From Buxus sempervirens (Eukaryota; Streptophyta; Magnoliopsida; Buxales; Buxaceae), in the NCBI GenBank assembly GCA_947561395.2, contig OX387182.1:43331949-43395948 (forward strand): DNA of 64,000 bases. Reading direction: 5' to 3'. The translations under genes and the position numbers were made by a program. A model generated the notes under the pieces. The model was not told where the DNA came from. It worked only from the letters and a program-made list of their open reading frames with translations, and did no database searches. Below, piece by piece: positions 1 to 11,847 of the stretch. Numbering within the stretch: position 1 is the stretch's first letter; each line of letters begins with the position of its first letter.

Positions 1-235
1 ATTCTTTATTTTTGTCTTCAATAGATAATTGATAGTCTTGGAAAAGGCTTTTTTTTTAACATCGCACACTACTACACTCGCACTGAAACCGATTCCACGC
101 AATTGGTACTCACTTTTTACATGATTGAAATGTGATATTGTGGAGTTGGTGTGAAGACTAATTTCTTGAAGTAAACCAATTTGAAATAGTTGTTGTATAT
201 GTTTATGTATGTTTTATGCAAATAATGGGAGACAG
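1..235 (+). repeat. Partial copy of a tandemly repeated unit (head segment)
   Basis: This stretch matches 2427-2660 closely, starting from the same ATTCTTTATTT and running through the poly-T tract, the ACTACACTCGCACTGAAA segment and the GGAGTTGGTGTGAAGACTAA segment. The second half also recurs at 1264-1372. It is the edge of a local tandem array rather than a gene. The left end may continue outside the window. Nothing protein-like is supported in 236-1263. Confidence 0.75.
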
Positions 236-1206
236 CCTGATATTCTTGGTTAAACTTAAAGAGTTGAACACATGATCACTTGACTGGGAATTCTAAATTT
301 TGGCCTTTATTACTTATCTTTGGTTAGTGCGATTTCATTTGTGTCACTTTGAACTTAGCACGAGCACACTAACGCATTGTGTGTGGGGTATGAGAACTGA
401 AACCATTCATAGAAGTTTTGATAACTTGATTTCTGTTGATTGACTTATACATGGACAACTTTGGCATGGTAATTGTGCGCTGAAAAAAAAAAAAAGTGCT
501 AAGACATTTTGAGCTCCTTTTTACTAAGTAACCGGGCCTCTTGCCTCACTAAGCAATGAGTGTTCGCGTCAAAAGGTAAGGAGTCTTAAATGGTTGATAG
601 TGTGGCTAGTTTAGCTTTGTAGCCTTTTTGACTCGAGTTAGTAAAACCCGTAGGGGTGAAGCTTAAGGAAGCTAGACATTGCACAGTCCACATGTTGTGA
701 AAGAAAAAAAAAAGAAAATAAACGTCTCACAATGTCATGCCTTGGTTGTTTCATCTAATAAGGAGTCCTTTGAAATTTGGGTTTGTTAGAACTTTTATAA
801 TGGAATTATTTTGAAGCCTCATAATGATATGTTAGATCACTTTACACCAAAGGCACTTGTGACGTTCAATTATCTAAGTATAAGTGATTAGGCTCATTTT
901 TTATTTATTAAGATTGTGAACATGGAGTTTCAATTTTTAAGTTATCTTTGAATGTTAACTATTGTTCTTGGTGTTGCTTTATCTTCTTTGATAGCATGTG
1001 CTTCAAATCAATTTCATGTTTGTGGGTATTATCCTGGTAGACCCTCGTGAGACTATAACTCGTCCACTAGGGACACCTAGGGGTTTAAAGGCTTGTTGCA
1101 TAAGCTAAATGCAATCGAGAATGCCAGCGAAAGTGGTATGGCTAGGACTTTCTATTTTATTTGTTTTAGTTCAGTTTTGCTAGGGACTAGCAAAAAAGCA
1201 AGTTTT

Positions 1207-1226
1207 GGGGGGGGGGGGGGGGGGGG
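1207..1226 (+). repeat. Homopolymer run of 20 G
   Basis: Twenty consecutive G, then a T and more G. The run lies just before a tandem unit begins. Runs this long are error-prone in sequencing, so the exact length should not be trusted. Confidence 0.85.
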
Positions 1227-1263
1227 TGGGGGTGTGATAAGTCATAAAAATTCCACATTTTAT

Positions 1264-2120
1264 CACATTATTGTGGAGTTGGTGTGAAGACTAATTTCTT
1301 GAAGTAAACCAATTTGAAATAATTGTTGTATATGTTTATGTATGTTTTATGCAAATAATGGAAGATATAAATAATACACAAGATGATACATGGTATCTAT
1401 GTTGTCATTGTCTTTACCCCAATAGAAACAAAATCAAATTTGAGATTTTGGGTTTGTCTAGGTGATAGAAAATTTATTTCAGTTTTAAACGCGACTTGAT
1501 TTAAGTATAAAAATGGGGCTGCCTCGGAATATGCCTTGTGTTGATTATCTATAACAACAGGCAAATATAAAGAATATCTTGAAGTTCTGTTATTGATTAA
1601 TAGTAAATGTACGATACGATTAGCGGGGTTAAATGGAATTGGTATCTTTCATGGGTGAATAAAAAAATCTTTCACTTCTTTAAGAGGGCGTCTCTTAATC
1701 TCCCCACAGAATTAGAAACGAAGAAGCTCGGTTACCGTACACTTTCTTTCCTACTCAAAGGTATCTGGAAAGGTGCCGTAAAGATCCTTATTGTATATGT
1801 AGTTGTGGAGAAAATTTCTAATGAAAATGTATTATTCCTCAATGATGCTTTAATATCTAATTTCTGATTCATTAAAAACATGGTGTAGCAGCATTGCTTG
1901 TCCTCTGTTTTAGTAGTGAGGGCTTTTTTTTTTTTCTTTCATTTTTTGGGAGGAGAATGAAATAAGCTTAGATTGCATACGTTTTTCTCTGATCATTGAA
2001 TTGAGAACTAGATTCTAATCTATCACTGTCCTAGGAAATGTTTGGGGGGTGTGCTCTCTTGTATAAAATGATAAGTAAAATGCTTAGACAGTTATTTGTT
2101 TTGTCCTCCGAGTAAATGAA
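1264..2120 (+). repeat. Tandem unit 1 of a roughly 1.3-kb repeat
   Basis: This segment is repeated at 2567-3425 in the same orientation, about 1.3 kb apart, with roughly nine in ten bases matching by eye. Both copies keep a short open frame (1607-1867 here, 2959-3192 in the second copy) that would encode a hydrophobic peptide containing LPTELETKKLGY and GIWKGAVKIL. I do not recognise this peptide, and because the copies are young, the shared open frame is weak evidence for coding. It could be an exon of a host gene, a non-coding transcript or part of a mobile element. Confidence 0.7.
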
Positions 2121-2426
2121 TATATCCATGTGATTAGTTTTTATGCTCACAAAGCCATTCTTCTTAATTCTTGTTTAGTGAGAAATTGCGTGGTTTTTGG
2201 GTGCTTAATGTACACTGTGTTTATTTTAGCCTTTGAACCAATGCAATTATCTCTTGAAGACTAAATGTAGAAAATAGTTGTGGATGTAAATATCATTAGA
2301 CCTGAAATGCACTAATAAGGATAGTTTGTGGAAAAATTCTCGGAAAAGGCTACCTCCATTTGATGAGTTGATGCCCCCAAGGATTCTATATTCCCTTTGC
2401 ATGAAAGGTTGAAAATGATTGGAAGT

Positions 2427-3425
2427 ATTCTTTATTTCTGCCTTCAATAGATAATTGATATAGTCTTGGAAAAGGCTTTTTTTTTAAACATCGCACGCTA
2501 CTACACTCGCACTGAAATCGATTCCATGCAATTGGTACTCACTTTTTACATGATTGAAGTGTGATATGGTGGAGTTGGTGTGAAGACTAATTTCTTGAAG
2601 TAAACCAATTTTTAATAATTGTTGTATATGTTTATGTATGTTATATACAAATAGTGGGAGATATATATTGATAAATAATACACAATATGATACATGGTAT
2701 CTATGTTGTCATTGTCTTAACCCCAGTGGAAACAAAATCATATTTGTGATTTTGGGTTTGTCTAGGTGATAGAAAATTTATTTCAGTTTTAAACACGACT
2801 TGATTTAAGTATAAAAATGGGGCTGCCTTGGAATATGCCTTGTTTTGATTATCTATAACAACAAGCAAATATAAAGAATATCGCGAAGTTCTGTTATTGA
2901 TTAATAGTAAATGTACAATACTATTAGCGGGGTTAAATGGAATTGGTAGCTTTCATGGATGACTAAAAAAATCTTTCACTTCTTTAAGAGGGCGTCTGTT
3001 GATCTCCCCACAGAATTAGAAACGAAGAAGCTCGGTTACCATTCACTTTCTTTCCTACTCAAAGGTATCTGGAAAGGTGCCGTAAAGATCCTTATTGGAT
3101 ATGTAGTTGTAGAGAAAATTTCTAACGAAAAGGTATTATTCCTTAGTGTTGCTTTAATATCTAATATCCGATTCATTAAAATCATGGTGTAGCAGCATTG
3201 CTTGTCATGTGTTTTAGGGGTGAGGGCTTTTTTTTTCTTTCTTTTTTTGGGAGGAGAATGAAATAAGCTTAGATTTGAGCATACGTTTTTCTCTGATCAT
3301 TGAATTGAGAACTAGATTCTAATCTATCACGGTCCTAGGAATGTTTGGGGGGTGTGCTCTCTTGTATAAAACGATAAGTAAAATGCTTAGATTGTTATTC
3401 GTTTTGTCCTCTGAGTAAATGAATT
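2427..3425 (+). repeat. Tandem unit 2 of the roughly 1.3-kb repeat
   Basis: The 5' part (2427-2660) matches 1-235 and the rest matches 1264-2120, so this is the most complete copy of the unit. It keeps the open frame at 2959-3192 with the same central peptide as unit 1 but a different start and end. The poly-T tract and the GGAGGAGAATGAAATAAGC segment are also shared. Confidence 0.75.
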
Positions 3426-3761
3426 ATATGTTTATGTCTGTTATATTGAAATAATGGGATATATATTTGTAAATAATACACAATATGATACATGGTTTTT
3501 ATGTTGCAATTGTCTTCAATCCAATAGAAACTAAATCAAATTTGTGATTTTGGGTTTGTCTAGGTGATAGAAAATTTTTCTTAGTTTTAAACACCGCTTG
3601 ATTTAAATATAAAAATGGGGTTGCCCGAGAATATGCCTTGTGTTGATTATTTGTAACAACAGGCAAATATAAAGAATATCACGAATATCTGTTATTGGTT
3701 AACAATAAATAAACAATATGATTAGGGGGGTTAAATGGGATAGGTAGGTTTCATCGGTGAC
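3426..3761 (+). repeat. Tandem unit 3, interrupted by a hAT element
   Basis: A third, more diverged copy of the unit. It matches from TATGTTTATG through the GGGTTTGTCTAGGTGATAG segment to the GGGGTTAAATGG segment. It stops at the TTTCATCGGTGA position, where the other copies continue into the short open frame. The break coincides with a CAAGGTTTT hAT-type terminus, so the transposon interrupted the repeat. The missing remainder was not found downstream. Confidence 0.65.
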
Positions 3762-6500
3762 CAAGGTTTTGAGTTTCGGTGCCACTGGGCGTCTGGAAAA
3801 CTGATTTTCCAATGAATAGAGCGAAATTTCGACAATTTCGCCAGAAAATTTTTTTCCCTTGTTTAGTCTCGAAATCAATGATTTACAATAATAATATGTA
3901 AAATAATTGCATTTGCATGTATAATTGTACTAAAATTACTACAAGTAGCAGTTATACACTTCAAAAAATTATGCAAATGCAATGTGACATGCAAATGTTA
4001 TGATCGGGGTGATGCTGTGGGCTGTGCATAAATCAAAATGACAAATAGGATCCAAATTTTAAATTAAACTGAAACAACAATACAAGAGTAAAAAAACATA
4101 CATTCATGTCGCCAAATCAGTACTGAAATGAATGGCGAGGCTCAAACCCAACCTCTCGCCAATAAAGTGGCAGTAACGCTTCCATTCCATCCGAAATCTA
4201 TACTCTCTCTGATATGAACGGACATGCTGCTCATACTCCTCTTGTGTCATGTGTGCCATGATACCAACTGGAGGGAAATCAGAATAGTATTAGCAACGAT
4301 CTGGCTTTGGCTGTGGTGGTGACGGAGGAGACGGTGTAGTATAACCAGGATGCTCGTATGGAGGGACTATAACTTCAGTAGGTATAGGCATAGCATAATA
4401 ACTATACGGATATGGATTCACTGGAAAGATCCCAAATGGATCAAATGTCTGCATGTGTGTTCCAGGATATTTGTATGAAGTATCGTAACTACTGCTATCC
4501 GATGAATCTACTGGCCTAAGTTGCTGAGGATAGTAGAATGGATAGTCCCTGGCTTAGCTGTGGTAGATACTGCTCTCCAAAAGAACTCGATGATCCTCTA
4601 ACATCTAAAGATCCAAAACTTTGTGCCATGGAGGACGAGTCATTGTGCATCCCTGTATGCTGTCTCTCCTTGCCTTTCTTCCTTTGATAGGAATGTGTTT
4701 CACTCTCATCATGACCTCTAATCTTGTGGTCAGTGTCCTGTGTGACTTGATAGAATGCCACCTTTCTAGTAAAAGGGCTCAAACCCGGCTACTGGTCTGG
4801 TGCTAACACCACCATGAGTACCACTTGTACTAGCATCTCCGCCATCTCCGTCATCATCATCTGATGATCCGAACTCATCCTCGTCATCTGTGTCCTCCTC
4901 CTTTGATGATAATGACTCAACATGTCCAAGGGCTGGTACTGTGGTTGGGGCTGATGTCGTCGCATCAGCAAAGGGAGGAACAACTCTTACGGATCTATCT
5001 AATGAGTCTGCGTTGCCCTCCCCCCTCTCCTCCATTGCAGCATCGACATTGATGCCCATCTTTGCTGCAGCATGCGCAATGATTGGGCTAGGACGACCAT
5101 CAGGCTCATCCATGTCAGCACATCTAACCCACTCTGTGAATGGATCCTCCTCATCAACTTCATTACTGAATAGCACATCCAAAGGATCCTTTACAGTGGT
5201 GGTGCACTGCTCTATCTCTAATTGTCTCGTCCTTAGTCTCATGTTGTAATGGCAGAAGACTAACTTCGGCAATCTCTAATAAGCTAGCCGGTTGCTTTGC
5301 TTCGTGTGTATGAGTGCAAACGTACTCCAATTGTGCTCACAAGTAGAGGAAGATGCCGTTTGAGCCAATACTCGGCATGCTAGCGTCCTCAGTGTAGGGC
5401 CATCTGTCCCATACGTCCTCCACCATTCACCTCGATTTACAAATTAGAAATTAGAATAGAGAAAAATCATTTAACTATCATCATCATCATCATCCTCGCC
5501 ATGGTCGACTTGAACGAGCCAATCGCTTCTTTAAATAGTATCAGCTGGTAGTGGAATTTGAAAGGGCTAAAGAGTTTAGTATTTAATATAACTACTAAGA
5601 AGTAAGAAGTAATATGCATAAGTCAAGTAATAGATTCACTACCACTTTTACAATTTACAATCCCCTACCTTGTTTCCAAAATTGCCAACGGCATCTGAAT
5701 GGGGGTCCAACTTCATGAAGACTTGGTGGACTGAAGCACAGAGGTCCGTGCGGGTGCCAAGGTTATCCTTATAATAGTACTTGGGATTCAAATAATATGC
5801 TACATTGACGACTACAAGAAAAAACATTAGTACAATTAAAATATAATTATAAACGTTTTTGAACATAAGAAATGCAAATAGAATTATAATTATACCAGCT
5901 AAATGCAGAGGATGAGCTAGCGTCTTTAACCATCTATTATTAAGAATCTTGTACACCCACTTGTACAATGAGGGTGATGCGGCCTTAATCTGAGTTTTCA
6001 TCACAGTCATACATATAGATCCTATCGTGGGATAGGCATTTGTGTCAATTATCCTTAGCACACGGTATATAGGCTTCAGTACATCAATCATCTCTCGCAC
6101 ATGCTCCCAAAAAGTGTTGGATAAAACAATATCCTCTACTCTCATCCCCATATCCGTGCAACTTTGAGTACAGCGCATCGAATCCTTACTGGTGAATAGT
6201 GATCTCAGTCCTTGCCTGTGCTTCAAAATACTATCCAATGCAATGTAGTTTGTGCCAAATCTGGTAATCTCCGGCCGAACTATGTCCCCACCACATCTCT
6301 CTTTCATCTTCGCAAGTACATAGTTGTGGTTGTATACAATTGTGGTGAGTGCTTGTGCATCTCTCAACACCTTATTCTCCTGATTCTGCCATTCAAACGG
6401 TCTCAATGATAGAGAGATTAGCATCATCGTGATGTTAAAAGAGGAGGCCCTTCTTACAGTCACAAAAATACTGATCTCCCCAACGTTCAGGAGATCTAAA
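3762..6500 (-). mobile_element. Degenerate hAT-family DNA transposon
   Basis: The left edge (CAAGGTTTTGAGTTTCGG at 3762) resembles hAT termini and resembles the end of the short hAT element at 31342-31641, including the TTTCG-rich sub-terminal sequence. The interior holds a minus-strand transposase pseudogene. The right terminus and an 8-bp target duplication could not be identified, so the right boundary is an estimate. The element appears to have lost its transposase N-terminus and 5' end. Confidence 0.6.
4290..6430 (-). pseudogene. hAT transposase pseudogene (C-terminal half)
   Basis: Read on the minus strand, 6400-5896 encodes a typical plant hAT core, including YNHNYVLAKMKE, RPEITRFGTNYIALDSI and AYPTIGSICMTV. 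An 84-bp intron (5895 down to 5812, GT..AG) joins HPLHLA to VVNVAYYLNPKYYY. A second intron probably runs from about 5674 to 5438. The dimerisation domain follows (GEWWRTYG, ASSSTCEHNWSTF, IHTKQSNRL) and is broken by a TAG stop at 5276-5278. Next come a conserved HYNMRLR segment, an acidic Asp/Ser-rich tail and a Pro/Tyr-rich C-terminus ending near 4290, with a frame change near 4530. The zinc-finger and N-terminal regions are absent. Not functional as it stands. Confidence 0.88.
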
Positions 6501-7369
6501 AGCAATATTTTCCAATATAATCTCTTTCCCTTGCATTCATCTCCCTTTTATTCCTATTTTTTTCTTCCTCTCGGCCCGCCTTGCACTGCACATGCCCTTC
6601 CCTCCTCAATTTTCCTTAAATAACTCTTTCTCGAATCCTCATTTCTTGTACAATTTAGTTTCGTTGCCCAAATAAGAAATGCTTAGATATCATCGTGAAA
6701 AGGGTGAGACGCACTATGGACTTGCCGTTCTGGGATTGCGATTTGGTTATCTTTCTAAATTTGATATGTCTATCTCTTTTGTTAAATTTTTTATTCTATT
6801 TATAGTGATTTGTTTATATTTTCATTTTTTACTAGCAATTGAGGCACGTGCGGATGATATCTTAATTTATTAGAACTAATTATATGGCATCTCATTTCTC
6901 CTCAGTCATGTAATATAACTGTCAAATAAAAAGATAAGATTATACAAATTATTATTGTTATATTTAAAACACAGTTTAGCTTTTGCATTTAATTGAATTT
7001 ATATTTCTTGCTTTAAAAATGTAGCTTTTTTAATTTTCAATTGGTAATTTGAAATTATTATATCCAATTATTTTATTAGGATTCATCTTTTAACTATTAG
7101 AACAACTTTTGTTTGTTATAAAATTTGAATGATATTATTTAAAAAGTTTATATAATACTTTTAACAGTGTAAAATGTCCCTATGATTTAGAATCTAAGAA
7201 GGGGAATTTTAATAATGCATTAGAATTATACATAAAATAAAAAATAAAAAATAACTTTTATATAAGAAATATTTGGGTTATTTAAAATTCGATAATTAAT
7301 TTTACATTTTCTACTTTAGTATGATATGAAGAAAGAACTAACATGTAGCTAGAAGTTTAATGTCATTAA
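6501..7369. other. AT-rich intergenic DNA, nothing recognised
   Basis: Strongly AT-rich sequence with no convincing exon, repeat end or RNA gene. A 64-codon frame at 6679-6873 is hydrophobic and AT-driven, has no recognisable motif, and is not called. Confidence 0.6.
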
Positions 7370-7787
7370 TTATTTTAAGGGTAAATTACACTTACCTCCT
7401 TTGAGGTATGTTATAATTACACTTACCTCCCTTGAGGTTTCTAAAATAACACTTTCCCCCTTGAGATTTGTGTATGGGTCAAAATAACACTATTTCATTG
7501 AAGTTTCCGTCAAAATAGTAATGATAGTTAGTAAAATAATTTGAACTGGACAAGATTACCCCCATTTAAGTTAAATTATAGTTATGCCTTAGGCCATTAA
7601 AATTTTTGTTCTCATCTTTATGAAGGGGTAATCTTGTTCAGTTCAAATTATTTTACTAACTATCATTACTGTTTTGACGGAAATTTCAATGAAAGAGTGT
7701 TATTTTGACCCATACACAAATCTCAAGGGGGGAAAGTATTATTTCAGAAACCTCAAGGGAGGTAAGTGTAATTTACCCTTATTTTAA
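7370..7787. mobile_element. Mutator-type MITE with perfect 9-bp target duplication
   Basis: The element spans 7379-7778. It begins GGGTAAATTACACTTACC and ends with the reverse complement. The two arms pair over nearly 190 bases, leaving a short centre rich in A and T. It is flanked on both sides by TTATTTTAA (7370-7378 and 7779-7787). A 9-bp duplication with long terminal inverted repeats is the signature of Mutator-like elements. It has no coding capacity, so it would depend on a transposase elsewhere. Confidence 0.93.
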
Positions 7788-8997
7788 TCAAAATGAATAA
7801 ATATTTTTGTGCTTCTTTACTCTTCAAATATGAAATAGAACCCGAGATGTAAGATTTTCCTTCTTTTCATTCTCTCATGTTTATATTTAATGGAAAATGT
7901 TGAAGGACTTGTATGAACAGAATTTTTATGTTAATTGTCTTTGCTACAATTAAGTAGATATTTTTTTTTTAAAAATTTCTCCATGAATATTAATTTGGTA
8001 CTTGACATTTTAGATTCAAGCATGTATGTTTGCATTGAAGAATGTCACATAGGGAGCAGGAACGATCTCATGGCTATGAAGAGTGATTCTGATCAACATG
8101 TTTGTAGTGTATTTTGTCCAAGCTCAAATTCATTATGAGGATTGTGTTATGGATTTCCCTTCATGATCTAGGGTTGGAATTGGAAGTTAGCTATAATAAA
8201 TTAACAAAAGAGAGAGTTAGGATACTCATAAGATTCAACACAATATCTAGTGAGTGCGCAGATGAAAAAATGAGACCCCAATGTTCTTCCCATATATTAG
8301 GTTATATCAGATACAAGAAGAAATTCATATATCCATATTGAATTCCAACACTATAAACTACATATTATTATTACATTTAACAATTTTATCATATTTATAT
8401 TTAGCAATTTTACCATAAATTATTACCATTTGTTTAGATACATGTAATTATCTTAACATGGGTAAATTTATTTGTTGATAAAAGATTATATAATTCAACT
8501 CAAAACTCTTTGAAAGACATTTAATATATCTGTACATTTATAAAGCGAAGGCAAAAGATTCTGGCCTCACATTTAAAAAAATACATATATACAGACATAT
8601 AAAAGCAAAACACTTTAACTACTTTTACATTTCAATAAGTATCCATTTGTTTGTGATCATTTTTTTGACTACTTTAACTTCATCAAATCAATAACTTTAC
8701 TTCCCTTATGTCTTAGTAACTATAGCAGACTATTTATACGTACATGAAGTATACATGTGCCACCCACTATTCATAAAAAAAATTAACTACTTATCCTTAG
8801 AATTCCAAAGCTTTTATCTCAATTATGTTTATATCTCTCCTTCTCCATAATTGCTTATGAATTTCGGAATTAGACATATGTTACCATTAAAAAGCGATAT
8901 AAAAAATTCTGGCTTGACATTTGTTTTCATTTAAAAGACTAGAATGTCCCCGTAATAACTATCCAACTACTGTTTGTATAAGGAATTTGAGTATATA
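7788..8997. other. AT-rich intergenic DNA with a short direct repeat
   Basis: No gene is supported. A short segment around ATTCTGGCxTxACATTT recurs at about 8543-8575 and 8890-8923. The frames at 7935-8138 and 8114-8341 have no recognisable features and look like chance. Confidence 0.55.
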
Positions 8998-9350
8998 CAT
9001 ATAACCGAACCACAACTGATTAAATATACTCTAAACCAAAACTGAATTGAAACTGCCTCGGTCTATCAAAACCCAACCGAACTGATTAGAGCAAACCCAA
9101 AATTGACTTAATAGGTTCTGTTCGATTCGGTTTATTGGTTCAACTGATAAAGCAAACAATTCCTAGTTGGTGATCTAAATTAACATATGTATATGTGCAA
9201 TTGGTTCCGTTTGGTTCGTATTGGCATTAAAACCAAAACCGAATCGGTTTTATGTAGCATAAACCAAAACCTAATTGAAACTGTTTAAGGACAACCCTAA
9301 AGACCTATAATAGATTTGGATTGGTTCGGTTCGGTTCGTCAGTTTTATAC
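8998..9350. repeat. AACCGAA / TTCGGTT-rich repeat with alternating strands
   Basis: The stretch is dense in AACCGAAC-like words and their complements. They form blocks that switch strand, for example AACCGAACC near 9003, TTCGATTCGG near 9122 and GGTTCGGTTCGGTTCG near 9326. A near-perfect palindrome AAAACCGAATCGGTTTT sits near 9236. It looks like a decayed foldback element or LTR fragment. No termini or target duplication were found. Confidence 0.45.
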
Positions 9351-10239
9351 GAACTACTATTATACCTAATAGTATCCCAAATGTACCTTCCTACCCTATA
9401 ATAAAATGCAAGCCCAGAATCATAAATTTTCCTTTCCTTTATATGTTGTCTACTCGAATTTGTTTTTCTTTTATGGGATGTTTGGTAAGTTTTCTTTTCT
9501 AATAATTATTTTAATAAGTGAGTCATTTAATTAAAGTTAAAATCCTTTAAGTGATAAACTTTAGAAAATGATATAAGTCTAGAAAGAGTAACATGTAGAC
9601 GATCACAGAAAAAATTTCCTTTTCTATAAAATAAAAAAATTATTTGCAACATTAAAAAATAAATTTTCCTTTTTTTTCTTGACGAATCATTCCCCTCTCT
9701 AAACTAAAATAGAAGTCTTCTTTCTCTTCAGGATTGAGGATATGTCTAAATTTGGACTCTAATTAGTTAGATAAATACGGATTCTTCTTTTTTTTTCCTG
9801 AAAACATCGGAGTCTTGAAAAGATTAAGATTCTTAATTATATATTTACAAGCAATGGATATAAGCCACACTAATGTTTATAAGCCACACTAATGTTTACA
9901 TACATATCTTTTCGAAAGAGCTTGATGAAAATATAGGATATACATACTAATAACTTTCATGAATTTTTTGAAGTTTATACGTTATCTTTTATATATATTA
10001 TTTTAGGAATTTGTGACTTCCATCTCTAATATAAATAAATAAATCTTCTTCTTGTGAATTATAGATCATTCACATTGGGATTATGGAAAAGGTGCGCACT
10101 TTGAAAATAAAGATTTTAAAAAAAGAGATAATTAAATTTCTTCTCTTATAAGATAACTATTGTAATTAATTTTTTTTAATTAGATAATTACTAGAGAAAA
10201 CTCTATCGAGATAATTATTGGAGAAGAAGTCTAATTTAG
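9351..10239. other. AT-rich intergenic DNA, nothing recognised
   Basis: AT-rich sequence without a supported gene. The segment TAAGCCACACTAATGTTTA occurs twice in tandem at about 9861-9899. Confidence 0.5.
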
Positions 10240-10407
10240 TAAGAGTACATTAAAATTACTCCACAAACTTTGATTTTGGCTAATTAAATGGCACATTTTG
10301 AAAAACTTACTTAAATATTTGAAATTAATGACTATAAGGAAGGATATTTTAGGTATATGAAAATTAAAAACACTTAACGTAGTTCGTGCTTTTAATAGCA
10401 GTATAGA
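10240..10407 (-). mobile_element. Helitron 5' end (minus strand)
   Basis: Read on the minus strand from 10407, the sequence is TCTATACTGCTATTAAAAGC, then CACGAACTAC and further sequence shared with the Helitron-like starts at 58710 (plus) and 58640 (minus). It is preceded by A, giving the A|TC junction expected at a Helitron 5' end. The matching 3' end at lower coordinates was not found, so the length is unknown. Confidence 0.65.
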
Positions 10408-10558
10408 TTTATTTTGACGAGTTTTCGTTGTCTTTTAACTAGATTTTTTCTTGAGTTTTGTTTTAAGGTATTTTCCCAAATATTATAGTTCAGTTTCTTC
10501 TTTAAGTTCGTTTTAGTAAACATTTTCTTTTGTTTTTAAGCTATTCACATATATTTAA

Positions 10559-10605
10559 CTAGTAAAAACGCGCACGTGCTTTGCATGTGGGAGATTGATT
10601 AGTTG
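10559..10605 (-). mobile_element. Helitron 3' end (minus strand)
   Basis: On the minus strand the sequence CACATGC-AAA-GCACGTG forms a 7-bp hairpin with one mismatch. It is followed after a short T-rich spacer by CTAG at 10559 and then a host T. A hairpin about ten bases before a terminal CTAG is the classic Helitron 3' end. The element body lies at higher coordinates, but its 5' TC end was not located. A second element of the same orientation starts only about 150 bp further on, at 10407. Confidence 0.65.
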
Positions 10606-10699
10606 TCTAATATACAAGATTTTTCCATACAATATGACGTGAACTACTAATATACAAGATTTTTCATTTTGAATATAGTTAGCATATCCAAGATCAAAT

Positions 10700-11640
10700 A
10701 AGTAATTAGTTTGTTTATAACTAACTTAAGGAAATTATAGGTATTAAAATATTTATTGTTTATAACTAACTTTAAGAAATTATAGGTATTAAAAATTAAT
10801 CTATAGATTTTAATATCTAGATATTAATATATAATCTAATTAATATGAATTGCTAATAGACAAGATTAAAAACTTTTTCTTGTCTTCTCAACCTGCATTT
10901 ATCGTTAAACTATTAGCTATTATGTTCATTTGTTTATTCTAAATATATTAGAATAATTGTTTCCAGGATAGGTAAAACAATATTAAGTTTATTTGCTTAT
11001 TAAGATTTTTCATGTTATCTAGATTTATTGTAATAATTATTTCCAGGATAGGAAATTCTAAGAATCCTTGAATAAAATATGATTATCGATAGTTATTAAA
11101 AATATTAATCAATAGATTTTAATAATTATAGATTAATATCTATAATTATATATACTATGATTTAAGGTGAATATTCCTTAGAATTTTGGCTGTCCTATCT
11201 ATATGGACACAAACAATCCTTCCAAGATCCTAAAGGACTCCTATATCCAATAGGAAAGTATCCATCTAACCATTGTATATATCTCGTAGCTGTTGTGTGT
11301 ATCCCATAGAAAACCACCCCCTTAAGTAACCAATCATATCCTGTAGAAATGTGATCTAGAAATACAAGATTTAAATATATTATTTTTAGGATGGGTAAAC
11401 AAAAGTGGTTAATTATAGATATCCATAATCAAATTACACTACTAAATATTAAGTTTATTTATTTATTAAGATTTTTCTTGTTATCTAATTATATTAGAAT
11501 AATTATTTCCAGGGTAGGGAAATTTTGAAATCGTTGAATAAAATCAAGGATTTCTTAATTTAAGCAAGATTTTAAGTGTTTATTAAGTTTATTTGTTTAA
11601 TGAAAAGCATTCAAGTATCCTATTTATGTCTCCCATTATA
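10700..11640. repeat. Degenerate LTR-like sequence with internal repeats
   Basis: A segment around AATAATTATTTCCAGG(A/G)TAGG occurs three times (near 10952, 11033 and 11508), each preceded by similar TTATTAAGATTTTTC text. A shorter segment around AACTTAAGGAAATTATAGGT is doubled at about 10720-10790. The arrangement looks like overlapping fragments of an old LTR element. No open frame, primer site or target duplication was seen. Confidence 0.45.
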
Positions 11641-11673
11641 TTATATTTCTATAGTATAATTTAGTGGGAATTA

Positions 11674-11847
11674 AGTAAAGAGACCGGTGGTGACCGTTAT
11701 GGTAGATTGACTTTTTTTTTGTCTATAGTGTGGTTATCTCATTTTTGTATATGCTGTACTTTGGGTAATCCAATGTCTTGTGGTCTCGCTCTCTTTTGAT
11801 CTTAATGAAATCTTCATTAACTATTAAAAAAAAAACAGTAAAGAGAC
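11674..11847 (+). mobile_element. 5'-truncated LINE tail with 11-bp target duplication
   Basis: A 152-bp insert (11685-11836) ends in a poly(A) run of ten at 11826-11835. It is flanked by AGTAAAGAGAC on both sides (11674-11684 and 11837-11847). The insert reads like the 3' untranslated end of a plant L1-type LINE, with TTTGGGTAATCC and a CTTAATGAAATCTTC segment before the A tail. It is too short to code for anything. The intact duplication indicates a fairly recent, severely truncated insertion. Confidence 0.88.

Noticed and set aside
4621..5249. Overlapping plus-strand open frames of 60-119 codons
   Set aside because: They are antisense to the acidic, low-complexity C-terminus of the hAT transposase; the coding strand is clear from the dimerisation-domain motifs.
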